Shown: positions 1-5,962, counted from the stretch's first letter. The stretch is 6,431 bases of DNA from Thalassolituus sp. (GCA_029212275.1 JARGOI010000108.1:1-6431), one strand, 5' to 3'. Notes: a model not told the origin generated them from the sequence alone. A program made the numbers and translations.

Positions 1-107
1 TAACGCACACCAACGTCGGCGAGTTTTTGTGCAATACGTTCTTTGCTGGTGGTGGTAAACAGCAAATTGGTGACGTCTTGATCGGTGTAAATCCGTAATA
101 CGCTCAT
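1..107 (-). CDS. mtnD: Acireductone dioxygenase, N-terminal fragment (cut by window edge)
   Basis: A reading frame opens at an ATG (107-105) and runs off the left edge after 35 codons, so only the N-terminus is present. The peptide begins MSVLRIYTDQD and ends in KLADVGVR. This resembles the start of bacterial acireductone dioxygenases, where a short beta strand is followed by a helix and a GV-(R/A)-(F/Y)-(E/D)-RW stretch. The family is a metal-dependent cupin that splits the acireductone of the methionine salvage pathway into formate and 2-keto-4-methylthiobutyrate when it carries iron. The metal ligands lie outside the window. The start is 14 bases after the mtnB stop, in the usual place for mtnD in mtnABD-type clusters, and this context supports the call as much as the short peptide does. 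No strong Shine-Dalgarno sequence is visible, so translation may depend on mtnB. Confidence 0.72.
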   Translation of the reverse strand, partial: MSVLRIYTDQDVTNLLFTTTSKERIAQKLADVGVR

Positions 108-121
108 AAGTAGGTGGCTCG

Positions 122-760
122 TTAAAGTGAGTGTTGGCGTAGTTTAAGTAGTTCGAGTTGATAACCGAGTAAATGTTCGATGGCTTCTAAATGTTTAAAG
201 CATTCTTTCAGGTCTTTACCCCAAGTGTAAACGCCGTGACCGCGAATCAGGTAGGCATGCCCCTGACCTTGGTGTTGCATGGCTGTTTCTACAGCGCTAG
301 CCAAGCGTGTGATGTCTTGATCGTTAGCAAAAATAGGAAAGGTAATGGTGTCTTCGTGGGTAGTTTCGCCGGCAAAGGCTTTTTGTAACTCCCAGCCGCT
401 GACACTCAGTTGATCTTCGGCCCAAATTTGAGACAGCAATACCACAGTAGGGGAGTGCGTATGCAACACCGCCCCGATGTTGGCGTCACGTCGATACAGC
501 TGCGTATGCAGTAGGGTTTCAGCCGATGGCTTGCCAGGCGAGAGTGGCTGACCATTCATGTCGACGACTAAAATGTCCTGCTCGGTCAGTTCGCCTTTAT
601 GTTTGCCCGAGCTGGTTAGGGCACAGGCGTCGGCACTTAGGCGCACAGAATAATTTGAGCTGGTCGCCGGAGACCAATTTTTGTCGTACAGGATTTTGCC
701 ATAACGACAAAGGTCTATAGCGGCTTGCTGAAACTCGAGTGGATTAAAACTCACTGTCAT
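122..760 (-). CDS. mtnB: Methylthioribulose-1-phosphate dehydratase
   Basis: This 212-residue protein belongs to the class II aldolase/adducin fold. It dehydrates 5-methylthioribulose-1-phosphate to 2,3-diketo-5-methylthiopentyl-1-phosphate in the cytoplasmic methionine salvage pathway. Visible motifs in order are WSPATSSNYSVRL (29-41), the phosphate-binding TSSGKHKGEL (49-58), PSAETLLH (78-85), the zinc ligands of LHTHSP (His100, His102), and IRGHGVY with the third ligand His175. Glu124 in SGWELQKAF sits 24 residues after the first zinc histidine, the same spacing as the catalytic Glu139 and His115 of human APIP. This separates it from the fuculose aldolase and AraD relatives. Its ATG overlaps the mtnA TGA as ATGA, which suggests translational coupling; the Shine-Dalgarno upstream is weak. 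Length is normal for the family and nothing appears broken. Confidence 0.94.
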   Translation of the reverse strand: MTVSFNPLEFQQAAIDLCRYGKILYDKNWSPATSSNYSVRLSADACALTSSGKHKGELTEQDILVVDMNGQPLSPGKPSAETLLHTQLYRRDANIGAVLHTHSPTVVLLSQIWAEDQLSVSGWELQKAFAGETTHEDTITFPIFANDQDITRLASAVETAMQHQGQGHAYLIRGHGVYTWGKDLKECFKHLEAIEHLLGYQLELLKLRQHSL

Positions 761-1764
761 AAGCGTGCCATCATTTCTGCGATTGCGCGGGTATTTGGCT
801 GTCGTACGATGCCCTTTTCGGTGACGATGGCATCAATCAAATCCGCCGGGGTCACGTCAAAAGCAGGGTTGATGGCGTCGCATCCTTCTGGCGCAATAGG
901 TTGACCGTTGAGCGAGGTTACTTCTTGCGCGGGACGTTGCTCGATCGGTATCTCGTTGCCGCTGTGCAGCGTCAGGTCGAACGTTGATGTGGGGGCCGCC
1001 ACCATAAACTTCATGCCATGATATTTGGCTAGTACGGCCAAACTGTAAGTGCCAATTTTGTTGGCCACATCGCCATTGGCGGTGATGCGGTCAGCCCCCA
1101 CAATGACCCAATCCACTTCGCCTTGGCGAAACAGTTGCGCCGCCGCGCCGTCACACACCAGCTTCACTGGAATATTGTCTTGCATCAGTTCCCACGCGGT
1201 TAAGCGCGCACCTTGTAACCAGGGGCGTGTCTCGCCCGCGTACACTTGCGCTATTTTGCCGTCGGCCATGGCCGAGCGAATGATGCCCAGTGCCGTGCCA
1301 TGTCCGCCAGTCGCTAATGCGCCGGTGTTGCAGTGAGTATAAATACGCGCGTTATCGCCCAGTAAGGACGCGCCAAATTGCCCCATGGCAAGGTTAGCGG
1401 CAATATCTTCTTGATGAATCTTTTTGGCTTCGGCCACCAAGGTATGTGGATCTTCGGTTTCTAGCGCAGACATCCGCTCCAAGGCCCAAAATAAATTAAT
1501 AGCCGTCGGGCGAGAGGCAGCCAGCACCTGAAACGCAGAGGCTAAATCTTTCCCAGCCAGTGCATCGAGGGCATATCCATAAGCCGCGGCGATACCAATC
1601 GCGGGTGCCCCACGCACCACCATGTCTTTGATTGCGTCAGCAACGTCTACCGCGCTGGTGTAGCTGAGTACCTGATGAGTGTGTGGCAGTGCGCGTTGAT
1701 CGAGTAAATGCAGCGCATGATCGCGCCACTCAACGGCATGAAATGAAGATGAATATGCAGTCAT
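757..1764 (-). CDS. mtnA: Methylthioribose-1-phosphate isomerase
   Basis: This 335-residue protein isomerises the aldose 5-methylthioribose-1-phosphate to the ketose methylthioribulose-1-phosphate, the substrate of MtnB encoded next. It belongs to the eIF2B-alpha/beta/delta-like family. Landmarks are the N-terminal AVEWRD and LLDQR segments, VVRGAPAIG with Arg51, THCNTGALATGG with the putative catalytic Cys145, and VGADRITANGD with Asp225. The 80-residue spacing of Cys and Asp matches Cys160/Asp240 of the Bacillus subtilis enzyme and argues for a true MtnA rather than a regulatory eIF2B relative. NKIGTY (236-241) and the C-terminal FDVTPADLI also fit. The ATG at 1764 gives the expected N-terminus and no nearer start is available. 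No convincing Shine-Dalgarno precedes it; a hairpin ends one base before the ATG. The stop overlaps the mtnB start by four bases. Confidence 0.95.
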   Translation of the reverse strand: MTAYSSSFHAVEWRDHALHLLDQRALPHTHQVLSYTSAVDVADAIKDMVVRGAPAIGIAAAYGYALDALAGKDLASAFQVLAASRPTAINLFWALERMSALETEDPHTLVAEAKKIHQEDIAANLAMGQFGASLLGDNARIYTHCNTGALATGGHGTALGIIRSAMADGKIAQVYAGETRPWLQGARLTAWELMQDNIPVKLVCDGAAAQLFRQGEVDWVIVGADRITANGDVANKIGTYSLAVLAKYHGMKFMVAAPTSTFDLTLHSGNEIPIEQRPAQEVTSLNGQPIAPEGCDAINPAFDVTPADLIDAIVTEKGIVRQPNTRAIAEMMARL

Positions 1765-1765
1765 G

Positions 1766-1798
1766 AAAATACCGACTTAAAAATTAAGCCGATATTTT
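1766..1798 (-). promoter_or_regulatory. Hairpin abutting the mtnA start codon
   Basis: Read on the minus strand, AAAATATCGGCTTAA and TTAAGTCGGTATTTT flank a TTT loop. All 15 positions pair as RNA, with two of them G-U wobbles. On the plus strand the same two positions would be A-C mismatches, so the structure fits minus-strand RNA. The 3' arm ends one base before the mtnA ATG and occupies the place where a ribosome binding site should be. It could sequester the mtnA start, or serve as a weak A-tract/T-tract terminator for pgi. The stem is AU-rich and the T-run is short (TATTTT), so terminator strength is doubtful. The structure is read from the sequence; the function is inferred. Confidence 0.55.
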
Positions 1799-1834
1799 AC
1801 CTGCTAAACGAAGTGAAAACAGCTTTAACCCAAT

Positions 1835-1859
1835 GTTTGGCGTTTGTTAACCGCCAAAC
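1835..1859 (-). other. Perfect 8-bp hairpin just after the pgi stop
   Basis: GTTTGGCG and CGCCAAAC form a perfect inverted repeat around a 9-base loop, beginning five bases after the pgi stop codon in the transcript. No T-run follows on the minus strand (ATTGGG comes next), so it is not a standard intrinsic terminator. A 3'-end stabilising structure or part of a Rho-dependent end is possible. A run-off terminator for a plus-strand transcript is unlikely because no T-run follows on that side either. Confidence 0.5.
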
Positions 1860-1864
1860 TCGCG

Positions 1865-3523
1865 TTATAGCATGCCTTGCATCCTATGGAAGGCCTGAAT
1901 CAGACCATTGGTCGACCCATCAAAGCCTTCAGATGGCTCTGGGCTTTCTATTGCTTTTAACACTTTGTCACCCAATTGTTTGCCCAGCTCAACGCCCCAC
2001 TGATCAAAGGAGTTGATGCCCCATAACATACCCTGAGCCGCCACTTTGTGTTCGTACAAAGCAATCAATGCCCCAATTGATTTGGGAGTCGCTTTGGGGA
2101 AGTAAAGTGTGTTCGATGGCCGATTGCCCGGAATGATTTTTTGCGGCGCCAAAACGATGGCTTCGGCTTTACTCATGCCCGATTCCATTAATTCGGCAAT
2201 CGCTTGCTCTTCACTTTTGCCTTGCAGTAACGCTTGGCTTTGCGAGAGACAGTTAGAGACCAACATAGCGTGGAAATTGTCGATCGGGTTGTGGCTAGTC
2301 ATCGGCATAATAAAGTCGCACGGTGAGAAGTGCGTGCCTTGGTGCAACAGCTGGTGGAAAGCGTGTTGTCCGTTGGTGCCTACACCACCCCAAATAATCG
2401 GGCCAGTGTTGTAATCCAACACATTACCGTCAATGCTCACGCGCTTACCGTTACTTTCCATGTCCAATTGCTGCAAGTAAGCAGGCAGCGAACGTAGATA
2501 GTGATCGTAAGGCAAGATAGCGTGGGAGTTTACGCCGTAAAAATTGACGTACCAGAGCCCTAACAATGCCATGGTCACTGGCATGTTCTCTTCGAGTGGG
2601 GCGGTACGACAGTGTTCATCCATTTCGAAAGCGCCACGCAGTAGCTCGCGAAAATTATCAATGCCGATGGCCAAGGCCAAAGGCAAACCAATGGCCGACC
2701 ACAATGAGTAGCGTCCGCCCACCCAGTCCCACATCGGGAAAATATTTTCTTCTGAAATGCCAAACGCAGTGGCTTTTTCTATGTTCGAAGAGACGGCGGT
2801 AAAGTGTTTACACAATTCATTTTCGGTACCGCCATTATCTAAAAACCACTCTCGACAAGCGTTAGCGTTTTTTAGAGTTTCTTGGGTACTGAACGACTTG
2901 GATTGAATAATAAATAAGGTGGTCGCTGGATCGAGACGTTTAAGAATCTCGGTAATGTGCGAGCCATCAATGTTGGCCAAATAGTGGATACTTAAACGAC
3001 TATCCCAGTAAGGTTTCAGTGCGCTGGAAGCCAGTTTTGGCCCTAAAAATGAACCACCAATGCCAATGGATACAACATCGGTAAAGGGACGGTTGGTGTA
3101 GCCACGCCATTGATTACGGCGAATCTTCCAGCAAAATTCTTCCATGCGATGCACGGTGTCACGAATCTCGGGCATGATGTCAGTGCCATCCACCAAAATT
3201 TCACGATCGCTGAAATTACGCAGGGCAGTGTGCAGCGCGGGGCGATTTTCGCTGCGGTTGATGGCGTCCCCGGCAAACATAGCGGACAGTTTTTCTGGAA
3301 GCTGGCGTTCACGCGCTAATTGAAACAACAGTTTCATGGTGTCTTGGTTGACGCGGTTTTTGGAATAATCGAGCGTGATGCCTGCGGCTTCGACGTGAAA
3401 ATTATGAAAACGATTGGGATCTTCGGCAAACCATTCGCGGATATGGGTATCGCGTGTCGCTTGGAAATGGTGTTGCAAATCTTGCCATAGGGCCGTTTGA
3501 GTAAGGCTGCCTGTATAAGCCAT
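1865..3523 (-). CDS. pgi: Glucose-6-phosphate isomerase
   Basis: This 552-residue cytoplasmic enzyme interconverts glucose-6-phosphate and fructose-6-phosphate in glycolysis and gluconeogenesis. It is close in length and layout to E. coli Pgi (549 residues), with two SIS sugar-phosphate domains. Visible motifs are LDYSKNR (51-57), VSIGIGGSFLGP (151-162), the phosphate-binding SKSFSTQET (208-216), DWVGGRYSLWSAIGL with Arg271, MESNGK with Glu356, GTNGQHAF with His387, GALIALYEHK (484-493) and FDQWGVELGKQL with Lys515. These line up with E. coli Glu355, His386 and Lys514. The start at 3523 gives a normal N-terminus. The nearest purine-rich site is GAGG ten bases upstream, a longer spacing than ideal. 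The gene follows the panD terminator, so it probably has its own promoter. Its place after panD matches Pseudomonas gene order. Confidence 0.97.
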   Translation of the reverse strand: MAYTGSLTQTALWQDLQHHFQATRDTHIREWFAEDPNRFHNFHVEAAGITLDYSKNRVNQDTMKLLFQLARERQLPEKLSAMFAGDAINRSENRPALHTALRNFSDREILVDGTDIMPEIRDTVHRMEEFCWKIRRNQWRGYTNRPFTDVVSIGIGGSFLGPKLASSALKPYWDSRLSIHYLANIDGSHITEILKRLDPATTLFIIQSKSFSTQETLKNANACREWFLDNGGTENELCKHFTAVSSNIEKATAFGISEENIFPMWDWVGGRYSLWSAIGLPLALAIGIDNFRELLRGAFEMDEHCRTAPLEENMPVTMALLGLWYVNFYGVNSHAILPYDHYLRSLPAYLQQLDMESNGKRVSIDGNVLDYNTGPIIWGGVGTNGQHAFHQLLHQGTHFSPCDFIMPMTSHNPIDNFHAMLVSNCLSQSQALLQGKSEEQAIAELMESGMSKAEAIVLAPQKIIPGNRPSNTLYFPKATPKSIGALIALYEHKVAAQGMLWGINSFDQWGVELGKQLGDKVLKAIESPEPSEGFDGSTNGLIQAFHRMQGML

Positions 3524-3569
3524 TGGGGTTGTGCCTCTTTCCGTGATAAGTGCTGAAAATTGCTAAATG

Positions 3570-3598
3570 AGTATACGGCGTGGCCAGAGAGCGCGCAA
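3570..3598 (-). promoter_or_regulatory. Candidate pgi promoter
   Basis: On the minus strand TTGCGC (3598-3593) and TATACT (3575-3570) are separated by exactly 17 bases. The -10 box matches the sigma-70 consensus at five of six positions and the -35 box at three. The -35 begins inside the last bases of the panD terminator T-run. Transcription would start about 40 bases before the pgi ATG. This is a pattern match only, supported by the need for a promoter after a strong terminator. Confidence 0.45.
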
Positions 3599-3625
3599 AA
3601 AAACGCCGCAATGAATGCGGCGTTT
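3597..3625 (-). terminator. Rho-independent terminator of panD
   Basis: On the minus strand AAACGCCGCA and TGCGGCGTTT form a perfect 10-bp inverted repeat with a 5-base loop. The 3' arm runs straight into a T-run, giving seven consecutive T (3603-3597). The GC-rich core plus T-run is the classical intrinsic terminator form. It lies 55 bases after the panD stop and before pgi, so it should separate pantothenate transcription from pgi. The plus-strand reading has only TTTATGTT after the stem, so it would be much weaker in that direction. Confidence 0.93.
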
Positions 3626-3680
3626 ATGTTCAGTTTGTCACAATGTCTGTGCTTGTTTAGGCAAAAAGAGCATTTCTTGC

Positions 3681-4061
3681 TTAAGCAACTTGCACCGGAA
3701 TATCAAAACTGGTGTGGCTCACAGTATTATCTGCGTTCATGTACACCATCTTCGGTTTGAACTCAGCCAATTCGGCTTCGTCGTAGCTACCGTAAGCGCA
3801 AATGATGATGCGATCACCCACACCGGCTAAATGCGCAGCCGCACCGTTTACAGAAATAATGCCGGTCCCGTCTTCGCCACGAATGATATAGGTGGTGAAG
3901 CGCTGGCCATTATCAATGTTATAAATTTGTATCTGTTCGAATTCACGCATGCCCGCGAGATCGAGTAGTTGGCCGTCAATGGCGCAAGAGCCTTCATAGT
4001 TTAAGACCGAGTGTGTCACTCGAGCTTGGTGTAACTTGGCTTTGAGCATGATGGATTGCAT
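3681..4061 (-). CDS. panD: Aspartate 1-decarboxylase proenzyme (pyruvoyl-dependent)
   Basis: PanD decarboxylates L-aspartate to beta-alanine, which PanC joins to pantoate. The 126-residue length equals that of the E. coli enzyme. The proenzyme cleaves itself between Gly24 and Ser25 (YEGSC), and Ser25 becomes the pyruvoyl group. Lys9 in KAKLHQA, Tyr22, Arg54, Thr57, Tyr58 and Asn72 in ISVNGAAAH are all present, as is the C-terminal IPVQVA shared with E. coli. The ATG at 4061 is set by a good GAAGGG ribosome binding site six bases away; the internal Met5 would leave too short an N-terminus. A 143-bp gap separates it from panC, so it may be transcribed partly from its own promoter. A strong terminator follows. 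Some gammaproteobacteria need a PanM/PanZ factor for cleavage; none is encoded in this window. Confidence 0.97.
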   Translation of the reverse strand: MQSIMLKAKLHQARVTHSVLNYEGSCAIDGQLLDLAGMREFEQIQIYNIDNGQRFTTYIIRGEDGTGIISVNGAAAHLAGVGDRIIICAYGSYDEAELAEFKPKMVYMNADNTVSHTSFDIPVQVA

Positions 4062-4067
4062 GTTTAA

Positions 4068-4073
4068 CCCTTC
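4068..4073 (-). promoter_or_regulatory. panD ribosome binding site
   Basis: GAAGGG on the minus strand is six bases before the panD ATG, within a purine-rich AGAGAAAGAAGGG stretch. It is one of the two best Shine-Dalgarno sites in the window and fixes the start at 4061. Its presence suggests panD is translated independently of panC. Confidence 0.75.
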
Positions 4074-4108
4074 TTTCTCTGTTCGGACAATTCGAGCCTT
4101 ACTAGGCG

Positions 4109-4122
4109 ATCATAAGATCATA
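4109..4122 (-). promoter_or_regulatory. Possible panD -10 boxes
   Basis: Two copies of TATGAT, each five of six to the sigma-70 -10 consensus, lie eight bases apart on the minus strand (4122-4117 and 4114-4109), about 50 bases before the panD start. Neither has a recognisable -35 box at 16-18 bases upstream (AACTAT and CGATAT at 17). This is a weak suggestion of a separate panD promoter. Confidence 0.22.
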
Positions 4123-4152
4123 TTAGTAGGGATATCGGAATAGTTCTTTATT

Positions 4153-4192
4153 CGCCTCAACTGGTCATTTATTGCCCATGACTCACGAGGCG
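4153..4192 (-). other. Nested dyad in the panC-panD gap
   Basis: On the minus strand CGCCTC pairs with GAGGCG as an outer 6-bp stem, and GTCAT pairs with ATGAC as an inner 5-bp stem, separated by small internal loops of 4 and 5 bases. The inner loop is 9 bases. No T-run follows on either strand, so it is not an intrinsic terminator. It lies 12 bases after the panC stop and could be an RNA structure in a panC-panD transcript, or chance. The remainder of the 143-bp gap holds the possible -10 boxes and the panD ribosome binding site; no small gene was recognised there. Confidence 0.35.
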
Positions 4193-4204
4193 CGCAAGTA
4201 TGCC

Positions 4205-5065
4205 TTAATCAATCACACGATTCAATCGTGTGATTAAATTGTCAATTAATCGTGCGTTCCCCAAATAAGCAGCACCTATAACTACTACGTCTTGGTCACC
4301 GGCTATTGCAGGCGCTAAGTCGGACGCGCGACGCACTTCAAGATAGTCACAACGAAAGCCTTGTTGATTGAGCTGAAGTGTAGCGTTTGCAATGGATTTC
4401 GGCATAGAAATACCATCTTGTAGTGCTTTAGCGATACCTTGTAACGCTTGATATAGACCGGGTGCAATGGCTCGCTCTGTTGGCGTTAAATAGCCATTGC
4501 GCGAGCTCAGAGCAAGTCCGTCATCGGCGCGTGCGGTGGGCACCGTGACTATGCTAATTGCCATCGACAAGTCAGCGACCATTTTTTTAATCACCGCGAC
4601 CTGCTGAAAATCTTTTTCACCAAAGTAAGCGACATCGGCATTTACTTGGTTGAACAGCTTCATCACGACCGTCGATACACCGTCAAAGTGCCCTGGACGA
4701 CTGCCGCCGCACAACCCTTCAGATACCTTGGGGACATGCACAATGGTGTGCTCGTCACGGCCGTTGGGGTACATTTCAGCAACGTTAGGCGCGAACAGTA
4801 GGTCGCACGATGCCGCCTCTAGTTTGGCTTGATCCTCAGGCAGTGTGCGCGGGTAGCGTTCGAGATCGCTGGCATCGTTAAATTGCAGTGGGTTAACAAA
4901 AATACTGCTCACCACGAAATCACATTCGGCTTTAGCGCGATCAATAAGACTGATATGACCTTTGTGTAAGTTGCCCATGGTCGGCACAAAGCCAATTTTT
5001 AAACCACGCGTGCGCGCTTCATTGACGCGGGCGCGCAGTGCTTCGACGGTATGTTGGGTAATCAT
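4205..5065 (-). CDS. panC: Pantothenate synthetase (pantoate-beta-alanine ligase)
   Basis: PanC activates pantoate with ATP to pantoyl-adenylate and then joins it to beta-alanine, releasing AMP and pantothenate. The 286 residues are close to the 283 of E. coli PanC. The Rossmann nucleotidyltransferase motifs are all present: VPTMGNLHKGH (27-37) with the HIGH-type His34 and His37, SIFVNPLQF (54-62), RYPRTLPED (70-78), SRPGHFDGVST (122-132), YFGEKDFQQ (147-155) and the KMSKS-like LALSSRNGYL (184-193). The ATG overlaps the panB TGA by one base (TGATG), with only a weak upstream Shine-Dalgarno, so translation is probably coupled to panB. The last codons lie within a palindrome. Its beta-alanine comes from PanD, encoded next, and its pantoate from the PanB product after reduction by an enzyme (PanE or IlvC) not encoded here. 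Confidence 0.97.
   Translation of the reverse strand: MITQHTVEALRARVNEARTRGLKIGFVPTMGNLHKGHISLIDRAKAECDFVVSSIFVNPLQFNDASDLERYPRTLPEDQAKLEAASCDLLFAPNVAEMYPNGRDEHTIVHVPKVSEGLCGGSRPGHFDGVSTVVMKLFNQVNADVAYFGEKDFQQVAVIKKMVADLSMAISIVTVPTARADDGLALSSRNGYLTPTERAIAPGLYQALQGIAKALQDGISMPKSIANATLQLNQQGFRCDYLEVRRASDLAPAIAGDQDVVVIGAAYLGNARLIDNLITRLNRVID
4211..4235 (-). repeat. Perfect inverted repeat in the last codons of panC
   Basis: AATCACACGATT and AATCGTGTGATT are perfect reverse complements around a single central base. As RNA this gives an 11-bp stem with a 3-base loop, ending three bases before the panC TAA codon. It encodes the segment ITRLNRVI near the C-terminus. No T-run follows on the minus strand, so it is not a standard intrinsic terminator. 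A transcript-stabilising or processing hairpin is possible, as is a Rho-independent pause; function is not shown. Confidence 0.6.
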
Positions 5066-5871
5066 CAGGCGAATCCATGCTCTAGCGCAGGGAAAACGCC
5101 TTCACGAACTTCATTGGCATAGGCTTTCAGAGCTTCTGGCACTGTGCGGCCATCAATCATGAAGTTTTTCACAAATTTCGGTGTATGGCCGGTATTCAGG
5201 CCCAGCATGTCGTAACACACCAAGACTTGCGCATCGGTTTGGCCACCTGCACCAATCCCAATAACGGGAACGTTGACGTGTTCAGTGATGCGTGCCGCCA
5301 GCGCACTGGGTACGCACTCTAATAAAATAATGTCGGCACCGGCGTTGGCCAATGCTTTTGCATGCTCAACCATCGCATCGGCTTTGGCATCATCACGGCC
5401 CTGAACACGATAGCCACCGAACTTGTTAACCGACTGGGGGGTTAGTCCCAAGTGGGCACACACCGGCACCCCTTGTTGTGCCAAGCTCGCCACTAAAGGC
5501 ACGAGCCAATCGTCGCCTTCTACTTTCACCATATGTGCGCCTGCTTGCATCACGGCGCGAGCGCTGGCAACACCTGTGGCAACGTCACCGTAGGTCATAA
5601 AAGGCAAATCTGTCATCACCAATGCTGGACGCGCAGCACGCGCATTACCTAAGGCAACGGCGGCGGTGTGATACACCATATGTTCGAGGCTGACTGGTAC
5701 GGTGGATGATTGGCCTTGTACGACCATGCCCAATGAATCGCCTACTAGCAGCACTTCGATACCGGCGTCTGCCGCTAATTGTGCAAACGTGGCGTCGTAG
5801 GCTGTCAGCACGCTAAAGCGTTGCTGCTCTTGTTTCATGGTTTGCAATGTACGAATACTGATCGCGGTCAT
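5065..5871 (-). CDS. panB: 3-methyl-2-oxobutanoate hydroxymethyltransferase
   Basis: PanB transfers a hydroxymethyl group from 5,10-methylenetetrahydrofolate to alpha-ketoisovalerate to give ketopantoate, the first committed step to pantothenate. The protein is a TIM barrel of 268 residues (E. coli 264). The metal-binding residues are Asp45 in LLVGDSLGM, Asp88 in MTDLPFMTY and Glu118 in MVKVEGDDW; Glu185 in LLECVP matches the catalytic Glu181 of E. coli. HLGLTPQSVN (140-149), FGGYRVQGR (151-159) and VIGIGAG (203-209) are also typical. An upstream in-frame GTG at 5889 would add six residues. The ATG at 5871 is preferred because GGAGAG lies just ahead of it and the resulting N-terminus matches relatives. 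The stop overlaps the panC start by one base, making a panBC pair. Confidence 0.97.
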   Translation of the reverse strand: MTAISIRTLQTMKQEQQRFSVLTAYDATFAQLAADAGIEVLLVGDSLGMVVQGQSSTVPVSLEHMVYHTAAVALGNARAARPALVMTDLPFMTYGDVATGVASARAVMQAGAHMVKVEGDDWLVPLVASLAQQGVPVCAHLGLTPQSVNKFGGYRVQGRDDAKADAMVEHAKALANAGADIILLECVPSALAARITEHVNVPVIGIGAGGQTDAQVLVCYDMLGLNTGHTPKFVKNFMIDGRTVPEALKAYANEVREGVFPALEHGFA

Positions 5872-5875
5872 GAGT

Positions 5876-5881
5876 CTCTCC
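5876..5881 (-). promoter_or_regulatory. panB ribosome binding site deciding the start
   Basis: GGAGAG on the minus strand is four bases before the ATG at 5871 (six counting from GGAG). The alternative GTG at 5889 has only TTAGG directly against it. This favours the ATG as the panB start. Confidence 0.75.
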
Positions 5882-5887
5882 AATGTC

Positions 5888-5902
5888 ACCCTAAGTCAGG
5901 GT
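5888..5902 (-). other. Small hairpin ahead of panB
   Basis: ACCCT and AGGGT form a perfect 5-bp inverted repeat with a 5-base loop, ending six bases upstream of the panB ribosome binding site. The stem is short and may be chance. It also covers the alternative GTG, which would make that codon a poorer start. Confidence 0.25.
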
Positions 5903-5933
5903 CAATGTATAAGGCGTATGGTGCGGTTTATGG

Positions 5934-5962
5934 ATTATAAGTCAACAAAAGGTCGGTGAGAT
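5934..5962 (-). promoter_or_regulatory. Candidate panB promoter over the folK stop
   Basis: An exact TATAAT (5939-5934) on the minus strand overlaps the folK TAA. ATCTCA (5962-5957), matching the -35 consensus at three of six positions, lies 17 bases upstream inside folK. Transcription from here would give a panB leader of about 55 bases. The promoter could let panBC be expressed apart from folK, with the 63-bp folK-panB gap leaving room for it. Pattern match only. Confidence 0.35.

Noticed and set aside
1794..1822. mtnA promoter with TAAAAT as -10
   Set aside because: TAAAAT is a five-of-six match, but the -35 position at 17 bases (CTGTTT) is poor and the box is part of the hairpin arm, so it may be coincidental.
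1765..1864. SAM riboswitch ahead of the methionine salvage genes
   Set aside because: Methionine-related genes invite this idea, but the 100-bp gap has only two simple hairpins and no visible multi-helix SAM-binding core.
1049..2414. Open plus-strand frames of about 95-101 codons antisense to mtnA and pgi (1049-1336 and 2109-2414)
   Set aside because: They lie wholly opposite well-conserved genes, have cysteine- and proline-rich unstructured translations, and show no family motif or ribosome binding site. They are antisense shadows.
3402..3611. A minus-strand frame of 69 codons spanning the pgi start
   Set aside because: It runs from inside the panD terminator region into pgi in another frame and its translation resembles nothing known. 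It overlaps the real pgi start and is not credible.
3677..3688. Perfect 12-bp palindrome TTGCTTAAGCAA over the panD stop codon
   Set aside because: It is loop-free, sits partly in the conserved C-terminal codons, and the true terminator lies just downstream. Chance is the simplest explanation.
4179..4185. TGACTCA motif in the panC-panD gap
   Set aside because: It resembles a eukaryotic bZIP (Gcn4/AP-1) site, which has no meaning in this bacterial setting; it is part of the nested dyad.
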